From an uncultured Chryseobacterium sp. (GTDB lineage: Bacteria > Bacteroidota > Bacteroidia > Flavobacteriales > Weeksellaceae), in contig CAJYGB010000020.1 in the NCBI GenBank assembly GCA_913774355.1, positions 1-64,000 of the forward strand: a stretch of 64,000 nt of DNA. Direction: 5' to 3'. The notes under the pieces were generated by a model. The model made no database searches, had not been told where the DNA came from, and saw nothing but the letters and a program-made list of their open reading frames with translations. Within the stretch, counting starts at the first letter, position 1. The number at the start of each line of letters is the position of its first letter. The position numbers and the translations under genes are program-made. Below are positions 25,126 to 34,410 of this stretch, piece after piece.

Positions 25126-25155
25126 CTCCCGGCATCCAGCATCTCTCTTCCAGCC
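25126..25155 (+). repeat. Dispersed intergenic repeat R3, direct copy
   Basis: CTCCCGGCATCCAGCATCTC followed by TCTTCCAGCC. Confidence 0.55.
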
Positions 25156-25222
25156 TTTTAATGCCACTCCGGGTTCACCTTAAATTTACGGCTTCCCGCT
25201 TACGGTTTTCAGTAAAAAACAG

Positions 25223-25230
25223 TAGATTTG
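25223..25230 (+). promoter_or_regulatory. -7 promoter element for alaS
   Basis: TAGATTTG, 40 nt before the ATG. Confidence 0.5.
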
Positions 25231-25270
25231 CATCTTATCAAAATTTGTAAAAAAGCAAAGCATATAGATC

Positions 25271-27874
25271 ATGACATCACAAGAGATCCGTCAGAAATTT
25301 TTAGATTACTTTAAAAGCAAAGACCACCTGATCGTTCCTTCGGCACCCATCGTGCTGAAAGACGACCCTACCCTTATGTTTTCCAATTCCGGTATGACGC
25401 AGTTCAAGGATTATTTTTTAGGATACAAAGAGCCTAAAGCTTCCAGAATTGCCGATACCCAAAAGTGTCTCCGGGTTTCCGGGAAACATAATGACCTGGA
25501 TGATGTGGGCAGGGATACCTATCACCACACCATGTTTGAAATGTTGGGAAACTGGTCTTTCGGCGACTATTTCAAAAAAGAGGCTATTGCTTTTGCCTGG
25601 GAACTGCTGACGGAAGTATATGGAATTCCGAAAGAAAACCTGTACGTTACGATTTTTGAGGGCGATGCTTCCGAAAACCTTGAAAGGGACCATGATGCCT
25701 ATGATTTCTGGAAATCCCTTATTTCCGAGGACCGGATCATTAACGGAAACAAAAAAGACAACTTCTGGGAAATGGGAGCCAGCGGACCGTGCGGACCGTG
25801 CTCCGAAATCCACGTTGATTTGAGAAGCGAAGAAGAGAAAGCAAAAGTTTCAGGACTGGATCTGGTAAACAACGATCATCCGCAGGTAGTGGAAATCTGG
25901 AATCTGGTATTCATGCAGTACAACAGAAAAGCAGACGGTTCCCTGGAAAATCTTCCTGCCAAGCACATCGATACCGGAATGGGCTTCGAGCGTCTCTGCA
26001 TGGCACTTCAGGGGAAATCTTCCAACTACGACACCGATGTTTTCACGCCACTGATCGCTAAAGTGGAAGAACTTTCAGGAAAAAAATATACCGCAGTTTT
26101 AGCAGACGAAAAAGATATTGCCATCCGTGTGGTGGTGGACCACATCAGGGCCGTTTCTTTTGCAATTGCCGACGGACAGCTGCCTTCCAACGGAGGAGCA
26201 GGTTATGTGATCCGGAGAATTTTAAGAAGGGGAATTTCCTATTCTTACCGGTTCTTAGGCATGAAAGAACCTTTCCTTTACAAGTTGGTGGCCGTTCTTC
26301 AGGAACAGATGGGAACATTCTTCCCGGAGCTTGAGAAACAGGGAACGTTGGTGACTGAAGTGATCAAAAGTGAAGAAGAATCATTCTTAAGGACTATAGA
26401 AAACGGACTGATCAGGGTTGAAAAGCTCATTCAGCAGACCATTACTGATAATCAAAAGGTATTGCCTACAGAAGAGGTCTTTGAATTATATGACACCTAT
26501 GGTTTCCCGGATGATTTGACGCGCATTATTGCTGAAGAAAAGGGTTTAACCATTGACGAAAAAGGTTTTGAGCAGGCATTAGATAAACAGAAACAACGTT
26601 CCAAAGCAGATTCTGCCCAAAAAGTATATGATTGGGTAACCCTTGAAGAAAAACCTGAAAACTTCGTAGGTTACGACAAATTTGAATCTGAAACCTACAT
26701 TACCAGATACAGGAAGGTAGAAAACAAAGACGGGGAATTTTATCAGGTTGTTCTCAGCGAATCGCCTTTTTACCCTGAAGGCGGTGGCCAGGTGGGAGAT
26801 AAAGGAATCCTGGAAAATGCTGCGGAAAGTTTTGAAGTATTGGAAACGAAAAAGGAAAACGGACTGATCGTTTCTCTGATCAGCGGTCTTCCGAAAGATG
26901 CCGGGGCTCTTTTTTATGCGAAGGTAAATAACTCCGACAGAAAAAACTCCCAGGCCAACCACTCCGTGACCCACTTACTGCATGAGGCTTTAAGAGAGGT
27001 ATTGGGAACCCATGTCGAGCAGAAAGGCTCTTACGTAGGTCCGGATTACCTTCGTTTCGACTTCTCCCATTTCAATAAAATGACGGAAGAAGAACTGGCC
27101 CTGGTAGAAAATAAAGTAAATGCAAAAATCAAAGAAAGCATTGCGCTGCAGGAATTCAGAAGCATACCGATTCAGGAAGCACTGGACAAAGGTGCAATGG
27201 CTTTATTCGGCGAGAAATACGGCGACAGCGTGCGAATGATCCAGTTCGGAAGCTCTAAGGAACTTTGCGGAGGAACGCATGTGAAAAACACCAGCGAAAT
27301 CGGTCATTTCAAAATCGTTTCCGAAAGCTCTGCAGCAGCCGGAATCCGAAGAATTGAGGCCATCTCGGGAGACGAATCTGAAAAGTATTTCAAAAACCTT
27401 GAACAACAGATGACGGAACTTTCCCAACTGTTGAAATCTAAAGATATTATCCGTTCGATTGAAAAATTAATGGAGGAAAATTCTTCTTTAAAATCGGAGG
27501 TGGAAGCATTCAAAAAAGAAAGGGCCAAAGGCGAAATCGGCGACTGGAAAGCAGCTTACGAGCAAAAAGGTGATAAATTACTTTTGGTAAAAAGAACATC
27601 TCTGGATGCCGCTTCGGTAAAAGATATCGTCTTCCAGTTGAAGAAAGAAATCCCGACCTCCATCACGGTTATCCTGTCCGATGCAGACGGAAAGCCTATG
27701 ATTACCGTTGGTGTTTCAGATGATTTGGCAGGAATTTATCAGGCTGGAGCCCTGATAAAAGAATTAGCCAGAGAAATCCAGGGCGGCGGCGGCGGAAACC
27801 CTGGCTTTGCAACAGCCGGTGGCAAAAACCTTGACGGGCTGGAAAATGCCTATCAGAAAGCATTGAATCTTTAA
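25271..27874 (+). CDS. alaS: Alanyl-tRNA synthetase
   Basis: The 867-residue enzyme charges tRNA-Ala and edits mischarged Ser/Gly. The class II catalytic core lies in ~1-240 (MFSNSGMTQFKDYFLG, then HNDLDDVGRDTYHHTMFEML). The tRNA-recognition helices are at ~245-450. The editing domain at ~555-710 has both metal-binding motifs, HSVTHLLHEAL and CGGTHVKNTSEIGHF. The C-Ala domain at the end has the typical GGGGGNPGFATAGGK. Length is normal. Codon choice matches other highly expressed genes here. A terminator-like hairpin follows at 27901. Confidence 0.97.
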   Translation: MTSQEIRQKFLDYFKSKDHLIVPSAPIVLKDDPTLMFSNSGMTQFKDYFLGYKEPKASRIADTQKCLRVSGKHNDLDDVGRDTYHHTMFEMLGNWSFGDYFKKEAIAFAWELLTEVYGIPKENLYVTIFEGDASENLERDHDAYDFWKSLISEDRIINGNKKDNFWEMGASGPCGPCSEIHVDLRSEEEKAKVSGLDLVNNDHPQVVEIWNLVFMQYNRKADGSLENLPAKHIDTGMGFERLCMALQGKSSNYDTDVFTPLIAKVEELSGKKYTAVLADEKDIAIRVVVDHIRAVSFAIADGQLPSNGGAGYVIRRILRRGISYSYRFLGMKEPFLYKLVAVLQEQMGTFFPELEKQGTLVTEVIKSEEESFLRTIENGLIRVEKLIQQTITDNQKVLPTEEVFELYDTYGFPDDLTRIIAEEKGLTIDEKGFEQALDKQKQRSKADSAQKVYDWVTLEEKPENFVGYDKFESETYITRYRKVENKDGEFYQVVLSESPFYPEGGGQVGDKGILENAAESFEVLETKKENGLIVSLISGLPKDAGALFYAKVNNSDRKNSQANHSVTHLLHEALREVLGTHVEQKGSYVGPDYLRFDFSHFNKMTEEELALVENKVNAKIKESIALQEFRSIPIQEALDKGAMALFGEKYGDSVRMIQFGSSKELCGGTHVKNTSEIGHFKIVSESSAAAGIRRIEAISGDESEKYFKNLEQQMTELSQLLKSKDIIRSIEKLMEENSSLKSEVEAFKKERAKGEIGDWKAAYEQKGDKLLLVKRTSLDAASVKDIVFQLKKEIPTSITVILSDADGKPMITVGVSDDLAGIYQAGALIKELAREIQGGGGGNPGFATAGGKNLDGLENAYQKALNL

Positions 27875-27900
27875 TTTTTCAAATTAAATTCAAAATATAA

Positions 27901-27931
27901 TAAAGCAGTTGTTTTTTAAGCAGCTGCTTTT
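27901..27931 (+). terminator. Terminator of alaS
   Basis: The stem AAAGCAG / CTGCTTT encloses an internal T-rich loop and is followed by TCATTTT. Confidence 0.6.
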
Positions 27932-27981
27932 CATTTTAATGGGATATTTTCTTTATCTTGGCATTTATCAGAATTAAAAGC

Positions 27982-29019
27982 ATGTCCAGAATTTTGATTC
28001 CATTATTTTTCCTGCTTCTGTTCTCATGCAAAAAAGCAGAATACCATGACGGCAAAAACCGTTATGCAACCGTTGCAACTATCAATTCAAAAGATAGCCT
28101 GCTCGCCTATTCTTATACGAAAGGCAGTAATTACGAAATAAAACTGGAAGATTTACGAACCTATAAAACGATTTATTCAAAAAAAATCAGTAATAATTGT
28201 TTTACGGAACCCCGGACTCAAAATGGCAAATTGTATTTTCCCGAATCCGATCACTTATTTACCGGTGTTGATTATAAAACAGGCAAAATTTCCTGGAAGC
28301 TTCCAACCCCAGGACGAATAAGAGAATTTCAAATCGTAAATAATCATATTATTATTGCAAGTATCGATTTGTATGGGATAATGGCTATCCATGCCCATAC
28401 CGGGAAGATTCTTTATGAATTGCCACTGCATTCGGATAAAAACTGCCAGGTAGATTTTGCGCCGCGTCCTATCGGGTTTGATGAAACTTATTTTTATGTG
28501 GCAAATTTCAATTGTTCATTAATTTCTGCTTATGAAATCTCTTCCGGCAAAAAAATCTGGAGCAAAACAGAATCTGCATCTGCGCTATCCAATTTTACCG
28601 TTGCAGGAAAATATATTTTCCTGGGATATAATCTGCATAATAATGATAACCTCTCCGGAGAAATTATGCTTCTAGAAGCGCATACAGGGAAATTACTCTA
28701 CAGGCAGTTTGCATTATTTGATATTTTTACAGATCCTGTTCCATATGGAAATAAGATATATTACCATACGTATGATTATCGGTTGCAGGAACTTGATGTT
28801 GAAAACAAAACAGAACGTACCCTGTTTACATTTGGAAAATCAAATGACTTCGGAGGGAACCAAATATACAGACAGGACCATTTTCTGTTTTTGCAGGATC
28901 TTCAGTACAATATTCTAAAAATCGATTTACATACTTTTAAAAAAGAAATTTTTGATAAAGGTAATAAAGGAATGCTGGGCGTCTATAAAATTAAGGATAA
29001 AATAAATTTAATTTATTAA
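27982..29019 (+). CDS. PQQ-like beta-propeller lipoprotein
   Basis: The start is placed at the ATG at 27982 because it yields a clean lipoprotein signal (MSRILIPLFFLLLFSC, Cys16); a TTG eight codons upstream would spoil it. The 345-residue product has repeated blades with the pattern HTGKILYELPL, KTGKISWKLP, SSGKKIWSK and HTGKLLYRQ, typical of PQQ-enzyme/BamB-like repeats. These propellers serve as protein-binding scaffolds or dehydrogenases; no PQQ-ligand residues can be assigned. It stands alone, ahead of a perfect terminator at 29147. Confidence 0.75.
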   Translation: MSRILIPLFFLLLFSCKKAEYHDGKNRYATVATINSKDSLLAYSYTKGSNYEIKLEDLRTYKTIYSKKISNNCFTEPRTQNGKLYFPESDHLFTGVDYKTGKISWKLPTPGRIREFQIVNNHIIIASIDLYGIMAIHAHTGKILYELPLHSDKNCQVDFAPRPIGFDETYFYVANFNCSLISAYEISSGKKIWSKTESASALSNFTVAGKYIFLGYNLHNNDNLSGEIMLLEAHTGKLLYRQFALFDIFTDPVPYGNKIYYHTYDYRLQELDVENKTERTLFTFGKSNDFGGNQIYRQDHFLFLQDLQYNILKIDLHTFKKEIFDKGNKGMLGVYKIKDKINLIY

Positions 29020-29146
29020 CTATCCGAACTCTGGTTAAAATCTGGACGGAAAAACTATTATAAATAAGCTAAAAATAAAGAGACATTTCAGCAATGATGA
29101 TTCAAAGGCTCTGAGAATTTCACCTTCTTAAGTCTTATAAATTTTT

Positions 29147-29177
29147 AAAATTCCTGAAAAATTTTCAGGAATTTTAA
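29147..29177 (+). terminator. Terminator of the PQQ-propeller gene
   Basis: The perfect stem AAAATTCCTGAAAA / TTTTCAGGAATTTT has almost no loop. The rest of the 358-nt spacer 29020-29377 holds nothing recognisable. Confidence 0.85.
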
Positions 29178-29377
29178 TTATAACTCCACTTTGGAACGAT
29201 TCATGATTAATGAAAAAAAGAACAGTTTACGGTTTATACTAAATGCAATGTATTGCAGGATATAAAACCATAATATAATCAATATCACAAATATATAAAT
29301 AACATGATATAAAAACCCATTTTTTATTACAAACATTACACTTACACATATTAATACAACCACAAAAAATTAACATT

Positions 29378-29623
29378 ATGAAACCAACACATTTTCTTTC
29401 AAAAATTCAGCTTGCCGTACTTATTTTAATGACCAACTTTGCAGCGGTATACGCTTATGCACAGGAGAAAGCAGCAGACTTAAAAGTAGATGTCGATGTC
29501 AATAAAGGAGGCGGAGGTTCTTCAGCAGACTGGATGTCCAATCCTATTGTATGGGCAGCAGGCGCATTAATTTTAATCCTGATCGTCGCTTTGGCAGCAA
29601 GAGGAAACGGAAGCAGAGTTTAA
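29378..29623 (+). CDS. Small secreted/membrane protein, 81 aa, function unknown
   Basis: A signal peptide (KIQLAVLILMTNFAAVYAYA, cleavage near residue 28 before QEKAADL) is followed by an acidic segment (LKVDVDVNKGGGG). A single membrane helix (PIVWAAGALILILIVALAA) and a short basic tail (RGNGSRV) end the protein. After processing it would be a ~50-residue peptide anchored by its C-terminus and facing the periplasm. Similar short ORFs occur in related flavobacteria, but I cannot name a family. Its own terminator at 29687 separates it from the downstream DUF5686 gene. Confidence 0.65.
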   Translation: MKPTHFLSKIQLAVLILMTNFAAVYAYAQEKAADLKVDVDVNKGGGGSSADWMSNPIVWAAGALILILIVALAARGNGSRV

Positions 29624-29686
29624 TTGACCTGCAAATCTGATTTTCTTCCGGTTTATCAGGAATACATCTGTGAAAATAACGATTTA

Positions 29687-29719
29687 AAAGGCTGTCCTAA
29701 AAGTTGGACAGCTTTTCAT
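29687..29719 (+). terminator. Terminator of the 81-residue membrane protein gene
   Basis: The stem AAAAGGCTGTCC / GGACAGCTTTT is followed by CATTTT. It lies inside a long frame that reads upstream of the next gene, which argues that translation of that gene starts later, at 29849. Confidence 0.8.
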
Positions 29720-29848
29720 TTTGATGAATATGTTATTCACCATAGATTTTTTAGGATATTTTTATTTATTTTTAACAAAAGATTATATTTTCTGCTATGG
29801 TATTGTAACCTTCTTATCAATAGTTTTGTCTATCTATTAAAAAAACTA

Positions 29849-32305
29849 ATGACAAAATTTTTAGTCTTACCATTTTTATTTTTTACCGTATTATTTTTCG
29901 GACAAAGCCAACTGAAAGTTTTAAGCAAAACCGACAGAAAACCCATTCACAATGCGGCGGTATACTGCGAAGATGAGCTTCTCGGAAAAACGGATCTCGG
30001 CGGTAGCCTTTCCTTTAAAACAAAATGTAAGAAGGTGGAAATCCTGGCCGACAATTTCCAGGATGTTACGGCGGACGTGAAAAAATCCATGGAAGTTTCC
30101 ATGCAGCCGCTATCGGAAAAGATGGGCAATATCGATAAGGTCATTATCCAGGATAAAAGTGATCCGAGAGCGTTGAGGATTTTGGATGAGCTTAATAAAA
30201 GAGCCAAAGAAAATTCACCGAAATCACTTGATTCTTACACCTTTAAATCCTACACTAAATTTTCCATTGATGTTGATAAGGATTCTGTGGATATCTACAA
30301 AAATTTTCTGGCGGTAAGAAAAGATTCTCTGTCAAAAGTCGACAAGAAGGATGTAAAGCAGACCAAAAAAGATAAAAAAGATTCTCTTACAGCCGAGGAT
30401 TTTATCCAGGCTTCGGCTGAAGGCCAGATGTTCCTTTGGGAAAAGGCGGCCCAATACAAATATTCCAAAAGCTACGGTGAAAAAACAAACATTATCGACA
30501 ACAGGATGTCGGGGTTCAAAAACCCGATCTACGAAGCCCTGGCCATCAACATTTCCAACCTCGACCGTATCCCGAGACAGCTTAGGCCTGAAAACAGAAA
30601 GCTTTTCAATTTTTACCTGTCCGATACCTTACAGATCGACGGAAGAAAGACTTATGTGATCAAATTCAAGGAAATCACCGACAAAAAGAAACAGAATCCC
30701 AGGAAATTCAACGGAAAGATCTATGTGGATTCCGAAACTTACGCTTTGAAAAAGTTTGAAAGTGCCAGTAAGAAGAGAAACGAAGGAGAAATTGTTTCCG
30801 TCTGGAAGCCCATCGGCGGAAAGTGGTTCCTGGATTACGAAGATATGAGGGTGAAGATGGGAGACCAGAGTTTTGACACTTCTAAAAAAGACAGCCTGAA
30901 ACCGGGTCAAAAAGAAAAATACAACCAGAAAACCTTCGGCAATTACCTGTATGTTAAAAACCGCTTTTTCGGTTTTGAGCTGAATAAAGAACAAAAAGCA
31001 TCCGACTTCAAAGGGTATTCGCTGGAAGTGAAGAATTCCGACGGCAGCCTTCTGGATCAGTACAGAACCGACAGCCTTACTGCAAGAGAAAATGCTACCT
31101 ACACCAAGATCGACAGCTTCGTACAGAAATATGATTTTGAGAAAAAGCTGAATACCCTTACCCAACTGGTACGCGGAAACCTCCGGTATAAAATCATCGA
31201 TTTCGATCTCATGAAGTTTTTCAGCTATGACCAATATCAGGGAGTACGCCTGGGTGCAGGAATTAAACTAAATGAAAAATTTAATAAAACCTTTTCACCG
31301 GACGGGTATTTCGGGTACGGATTCAAGGATCACCGCTGGAAATACGGCTTGGGGCTGGATGTAAAATTATCGGATAAAAGAACTTCCGTATTCAGGATTG
31401 AATATATGGATGATGTCTTTGCCGCAGGAAGATTCAGCAATGCCATGTGGGATGTGATGATGAAAATTCCTGATATGAACCTTGATCTCCACAACAGTAC
31501 CTTCTATAAAAATCAAAAATGGGGTGCTTCGTTCCTGTATGATCTGTCTAATTCGGTAAGTGTAAAAGTTGCTTTAAATAAAGAAAAACAACAGGCCCTT
31601 TTCGATTACCGGTACAAAGATCTGGGAAATGCTTTCGACAATACGAGCGCAACATTATCCCTGAAATTTTCTCCCAATGACAAGAACATCATGACGCCGA
31701 GTGGTAAATACACGTATGAAAAAGGCTATCCGCAGGTATTCGTAAACTACGAAAAAGGATTCCGCACCTTGGGCGGAGAACTGGATTACCACAGGCTGGA
31801 TGCTTTAATCATCCATCAGTTCAGATCCAAACTCGGTTATACGAACATTAAGCTTTTCGGAGGAATCTCTTCAGGAGACGCACCGATCTGGAAAAACTTT
31901 GAAATTGCCGGACAAAGAGACCTGACTGCTGATAAATGGACTTCTGTTATCAGCACCCCTTCCAATCTGGGATTTGCCACTATGCCTGCCGGAATGTTTT
32001 TCGCCGATAAATTTGCAGCCTTTAAAGTATCGCAGTACCTGCCGTTCCGTTTCAAAACCCTTGGAAAAAGGTATTCCAACATCGAACTTGAATACCAGGC
32101 GGCTATCGGAAATATGAAAAACCGGGAAGATCATCAGTTTCAGTTCCAGGTACTGGATCATTATTACCAGGAGGTCGGTATCATGTGGAACCGTTTTCTG
32201 GGCAGCCGTTACAGCGTCGGGTTTTCCTACCGTTTGGGATATTACCAGACACCTCAGTTTAAAGACAATTTCGGAATTAAGGTTAAGCTTAATCTCCTGA
32301 ATTAA
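29849..32305 (+). CDS. DUF5686 family outer-membrane protein with carboxypeptidase-like regulatory domain
   Basis: The start at 29849 gives a signal peptide (MTKFLVLPFLFFTVLFFGQS); an open frame reaching back to 29624 crosses a terminator and lacks a signal. The 818-residue protein has a CarboxypepD-regulatory-like beta-sandwich at ~22-95 (KVLSKTDRKPIHNAAVYCED), then the DUF5686 region from ~105 (VIIQDKSDPRALRILDEL). It ends as a beta-barrel (FSYRLGYYQTPQFKDNFGIK). The architecture suggests an outer-membrane barrel related to TonB-dependent/Omp85-like families. Function is unknown. A paralogue lacking the N-terminal sandwich lies at 36532. Confidence 0.85.
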   Translation: MTKFLVLPFLFFTVLFFGQSQLKVLSKTDRKPIHNAAVYCEDELLGKTDLGGSLSFKTKCKKVEILADNFQDVTADVKKSMEVSMQPLSEKMGNIDKVIIQDKSDPRALRILDELNKRAKENSPKSLDSYTFKSYTKFSIDVDKDSVDIYKNFLAVRKDSLSKVDKKDVKQTKKDKKDSLTAEDFIQASAEGQMFLWEKAAQYKYSKSYGEKTNIIDNRMSGFKNPIYEALAINISNLDRIPRQLRPENRKLFNFYLSDTLQIDGRKTYVIKFKEITDKKKQNPRKFNGKIYVDSETYALKKFESASKKRNEGEIVSVWKPIGGKWFLDYEDMRVKMGDQSFDTSKKDSLKPGQKEKYNQKTFGNYLYVKNRFFGFELNKEQKASDFKGYSLEVKNSDGSLLDQYRTDSLTARENATYTKIDSFVQKYDFEKKLNTLTQLVRGNLRYKIIDFDLMKFFSYDQYQGVRLGAGIKLNEKFNKTFSPDGYFGYGFKDHRWKYGLGLDVKLSDKRTSVFRIEYMDDVFAAGRFSNAMWDVMMKIPDMNLDLHNSTFYKNQKWGASFLYDLSNSVSVKVALNKEKQQALFDYRYKDLGNAFDNTSATLSLKFSPNDKNIMTPSGKYTYEKGYPQVFVNYEKGFRTLGGELDYHRLDALIIHQFRSKLGYTNIKLFGGISSGDAPIWKNFEIAGQRDLTADKWTSVISTPSNLGFATMPAGMFFADKFAAFKVSQYLPFRFKTLGKRYSNIELEYQAAIGNMKNREDHQFQFQVLDHYYQEVGIMWNRFLGSRYSVGFSYRLGYYQTPQFKDNFGIKVKLNLLN

Positions 32306-32343
32306 AATATATTTTCATTGATGACCAATTATTATTTCAACAC

Positions 32344-32371
32344 GAGCGGGCTGCGGTCCGCTCTCTTTTTT
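32344..32371 (+). terminator. Terminator of the first DUF5686 gene
   Basis: The stem GAGCGG / CCGCTC has an 8-nt loop and is followed by TCTTTTTTTT. Confidence 0.9.
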
Positions 32372-32452
32372 TTCTCCCCCGGATTCCTGCAGATTTTCAC
32401 AGATAACAACGCAGATTTTGCAGGAATCACTTTCGCACCATAACACCCTGTT

Positions 32453-32487
32453 TGTCCATCCCGTAGGGATCTCAACATAGTATTAGC
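32453..32487 (+). repeat. Dispersed intergenic repeat R2, copy 2
   Basis: TGTCCATCCCGTAGGGATCT followed by CAACATAGTATTAGC, matching 10403-10437 at nearly every base. Confidence 0.7.
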
Positions 32488-32840
32488 GAATCGCCTGGAA
32501 AGAGTCATGTTTAGATTTTTTTAATTAAACCACAGATGAGCACAGATTCGCACAGATTTCATTGTCTATAAAAGCTTTATTAGCAAATTGATGATTCACC
32601 GATACAATAAAAATCTTTGATCTTTATTTTTGATTGTGATCTAAAATATTTTCAAAGTATGAAACTCAGATCTCATATTTCTTATATGCTAAACGCTTTA
32701 CCATATAAAATTTCTGCAGATTGCCGCTATTATTTTGATCCGTTCTAATTATTGAAACTCCCGTAACATTTCCCCGCTTTTAATAAGGAAAACTTAATTT
32801 CTGTACCGCGGTGCTTAAAATTCAGTTAACAACGGAGCCC

Positions 32841-32848
32841 TAGTTTTG
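32841..32848 (+). promoter_or_regulatory. -7 promoter element for the PhoX-like gene
   Basis: TAGTTTTG lies 21 nt before the chosen ATG at 32870. It overlaps an alternative TTG start at 32846, which supports the later start. Confidence 0.55.
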
Positions 32849-32869
32849 CAATATCGAAATAAAACAATT

Positions 32870-34348
32870 ATGAAAATCTACAAAACATTAGGGGCCCTGT
32901 TTTTAACAGCGGTGCTTTTACAAAACTGTAATGATGAAACGACGGATAGCAATGAAAATCCGGTAAATCAGAACATCAAAATTGAGAACTTCTCTAAAGA
33001 ACCGGCCTTCGCTTACGGAATGAGCGGTTTTGAAAACCTGAACATCACCACCCTGATTTCCAGTTCCGATGTGCTTGCCGGAAGCCCGAACTTTGTTTTC
33101 GCAGGGCAGCCGGACGGAATGGGAATCATGAAAGATCCGAATTCAGAAGGATACCTGATGATCACTAACCACGAAATTACAAAATCGGTTTCAAGAGTTT
33201 ATCTGGATAAAACCTTTAAGCCGGTAAAAGGAGAATACATCCTGAACGGAATCGGGGGAATGACCAGATTGTGTTCCGCAACATTGGCTACCGTGGCAGA
33301 GCATGGTTTCAGTGCTTTTCTTACAGCCGGGGAATCGGGAGAAGAAAGTATGGTACACGCCATCAACCCACTGGCGGCAGTGGCACAGGCTGCAGACCAG
33401 TCGAGGGTAAAACCTGCTTTGGGTAAAGCATCGATGGAAAATGCCGTTCCGCTACCTAAAGATATTTCCAACGGAAAAACATACATCATGATCGGTGAAG
33501 ACCAGTCTTTCAGCTCTTCGCACCAATCGGCGGGACAGCTGATCATGTACGTTTCCGATACTCAAGGCGACCTAAACAACGGCAAATTGTACGCTTTGAA
33601 GAGAACCAACAACAATTATACGGAAACCAATATGACGAAGGGAAACCAGTATGATGTGGAATTTGTGGAAATCTCCAATGCCAAAAACCTTACCGGAGCC
33701 CAGATCAACCAGAAGAATATCGATAACAACGCCATTCGTTTCTCAAGAGTTGAGGACGTAGATTACCGGAAAGGAGCCGGAAAAGGAAGAGAAATCTACT
33801 TTACCGCTACCGGAGAATCTTCAGACGGGGTAAATCCGAAAGCCGGACTTACCATGTGGGGAAGAGTCTACAAGCTTGTCTTAAACGAAAGCAACATGCT
33901 TACCGGAAAGCTTGAAGTGGTGGCCGAAGGAGATTCCAATCCGGGAAGCAACCTGATTAACCCGGATAACCTTTGTGTAACGGAAAACTACGTATACATC
34001 CAGGAAGACGGTGATTCTTACTACCCTGCCGCTACGCACGATTCCTACATCTGGCAACTGAACATCAGCACCAAGCAGTACAAGCCGTGGCTGAATATGA
34101 AGCACAACAGAAACGATGCAGCATGGCAGGCAGCGTACAACCAATCCGGACAGCTTACAAAGCTTGGATCATGGGAATTCGGGGCGATGATCGATATTTC
34201 AGATATCATCGGAGTACCTAACACATTTGCGGTAAACATCCACTCCCACACCTGGCAGAAAGATGCGTTTGCGAATGCAGACGGTGCAGGGGTGAATACC
34301 AACAAAGAAGGTGGACAGACCATCATCATCAGAAACGTTCAGAAATAA
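32870..34348 (+). CDS. PhoX-like (DUF839-type) beta-propeller lipoprotein
   Basis: The 492-residue protein has a lipoprotein signal (MKIYKTLGALFLTAVLLQNC, Cys20). The body shows PhoX-family landmarks: ITNHEITKS early, the SRVEDVDYR block with REIYFTATGE, GRVYKLVL, NPDNLCV and an acidic QEDGDSY near the C-terminal third. PhoX enzymes are Ca/Fe-dependent phosphomonoesterases in a six-bladed propeller; whether this relative keeps the phosphatase metal site cannot be decided by eye. A 34-nt hairpin separates it from the downstream di-haem peroxidase gene, and the two may form one operon. Confidence 0.7.
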   Translation: MKIYKTLGALFLTAVLLQNCNDETTDSNENPVNQNIKIENFSKEPAFAYGMSGFENLNITTLISSSDVLAGSPNFVFAGQPDGMGIMKDPNSEGYLMITNHEITKSVSRVYLDKTFKPVKGEYILNGIGGMTRLCSATLATVAEHGFSAFLTAGESGEESMVHAINPLAAVAQAADQSRVKPALGKASMENAVPLPKDISNGKTYIMIGEDQSFSSSHQSAGQLIMYVSDTQGDLNNGKLYALKRTNNNYTETNMTKGNQYDVEFVEISNAKNLTGAQINQKNIDNNAIRFSRVEDVDYRKGAGKGREIYFTATGESSDGVNPKAGLTMWGRVYKLVLNESNMLTGKLEVVAEGDSNPGSNLINPDNLCVTENYVYIQEDGDSYYPAATHDSYIWQLNISTKQYKPWLNMKHNRNDAAWQAAYNQSGQLTKLGSWEFGAMIDISDIIGVPNTFAVNIHSHTWQKDAFANADGAGVNTNKEGGQTIIIRNVQK

Positions 34349-34369
34349 TTTACTATCATTATTAATAGG

Positions 34370-34402
34370 GTATCAGTAGGAGAAATTCTGCTGATACTTT
34401 TT
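34370..34402 (+). terminator. Terminator or attenuator between PhoX-like and peroxidase genes
   Basis: The stem GTATCAG / CTGATAC is followed by TTTTT, 8 nt before the next ATG. With such a short gap, partial read-through is plausible. Confidence 0.6.
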
Positions 34403-34410
34403 CATATCGT

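Larger units (their letters stand above)
24848..25270. other. 423-nt spacer between msrAB and alaS, no gene
   Basis: AT-rich DNA with no reading frame. It contains an R3 copy at 25126-25155 and the alaS promoter box at 25223-25230. Confidence 0.6.
32306..32869. other. 564-nt spacer with terminator, repeats and a promoter; no gene
   Basis: After the terminator come runs of the short motif CACAGAT (32395-32402, and 32531-32560 as CCACAGATGAGCACAG followed by ATTCGCACAGATTT), repeat R2 copy 2, and the promoter box at 32841. No reading frame of note was found. Confidence 0.6.

Noticed and set aside
29178..29363. 61-codon minus-strand frame
   Set aside because: Extremely hydrophobic translation of AT-rich spacer next to a terminator, with no start context or conservation clue.
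29624..29848. 75-codon upstream extension of the first DUF5686 protein
   Set aside because: It crosses a strong terminator hairpin, and removing it exposes a proper signal peptide at 29849.
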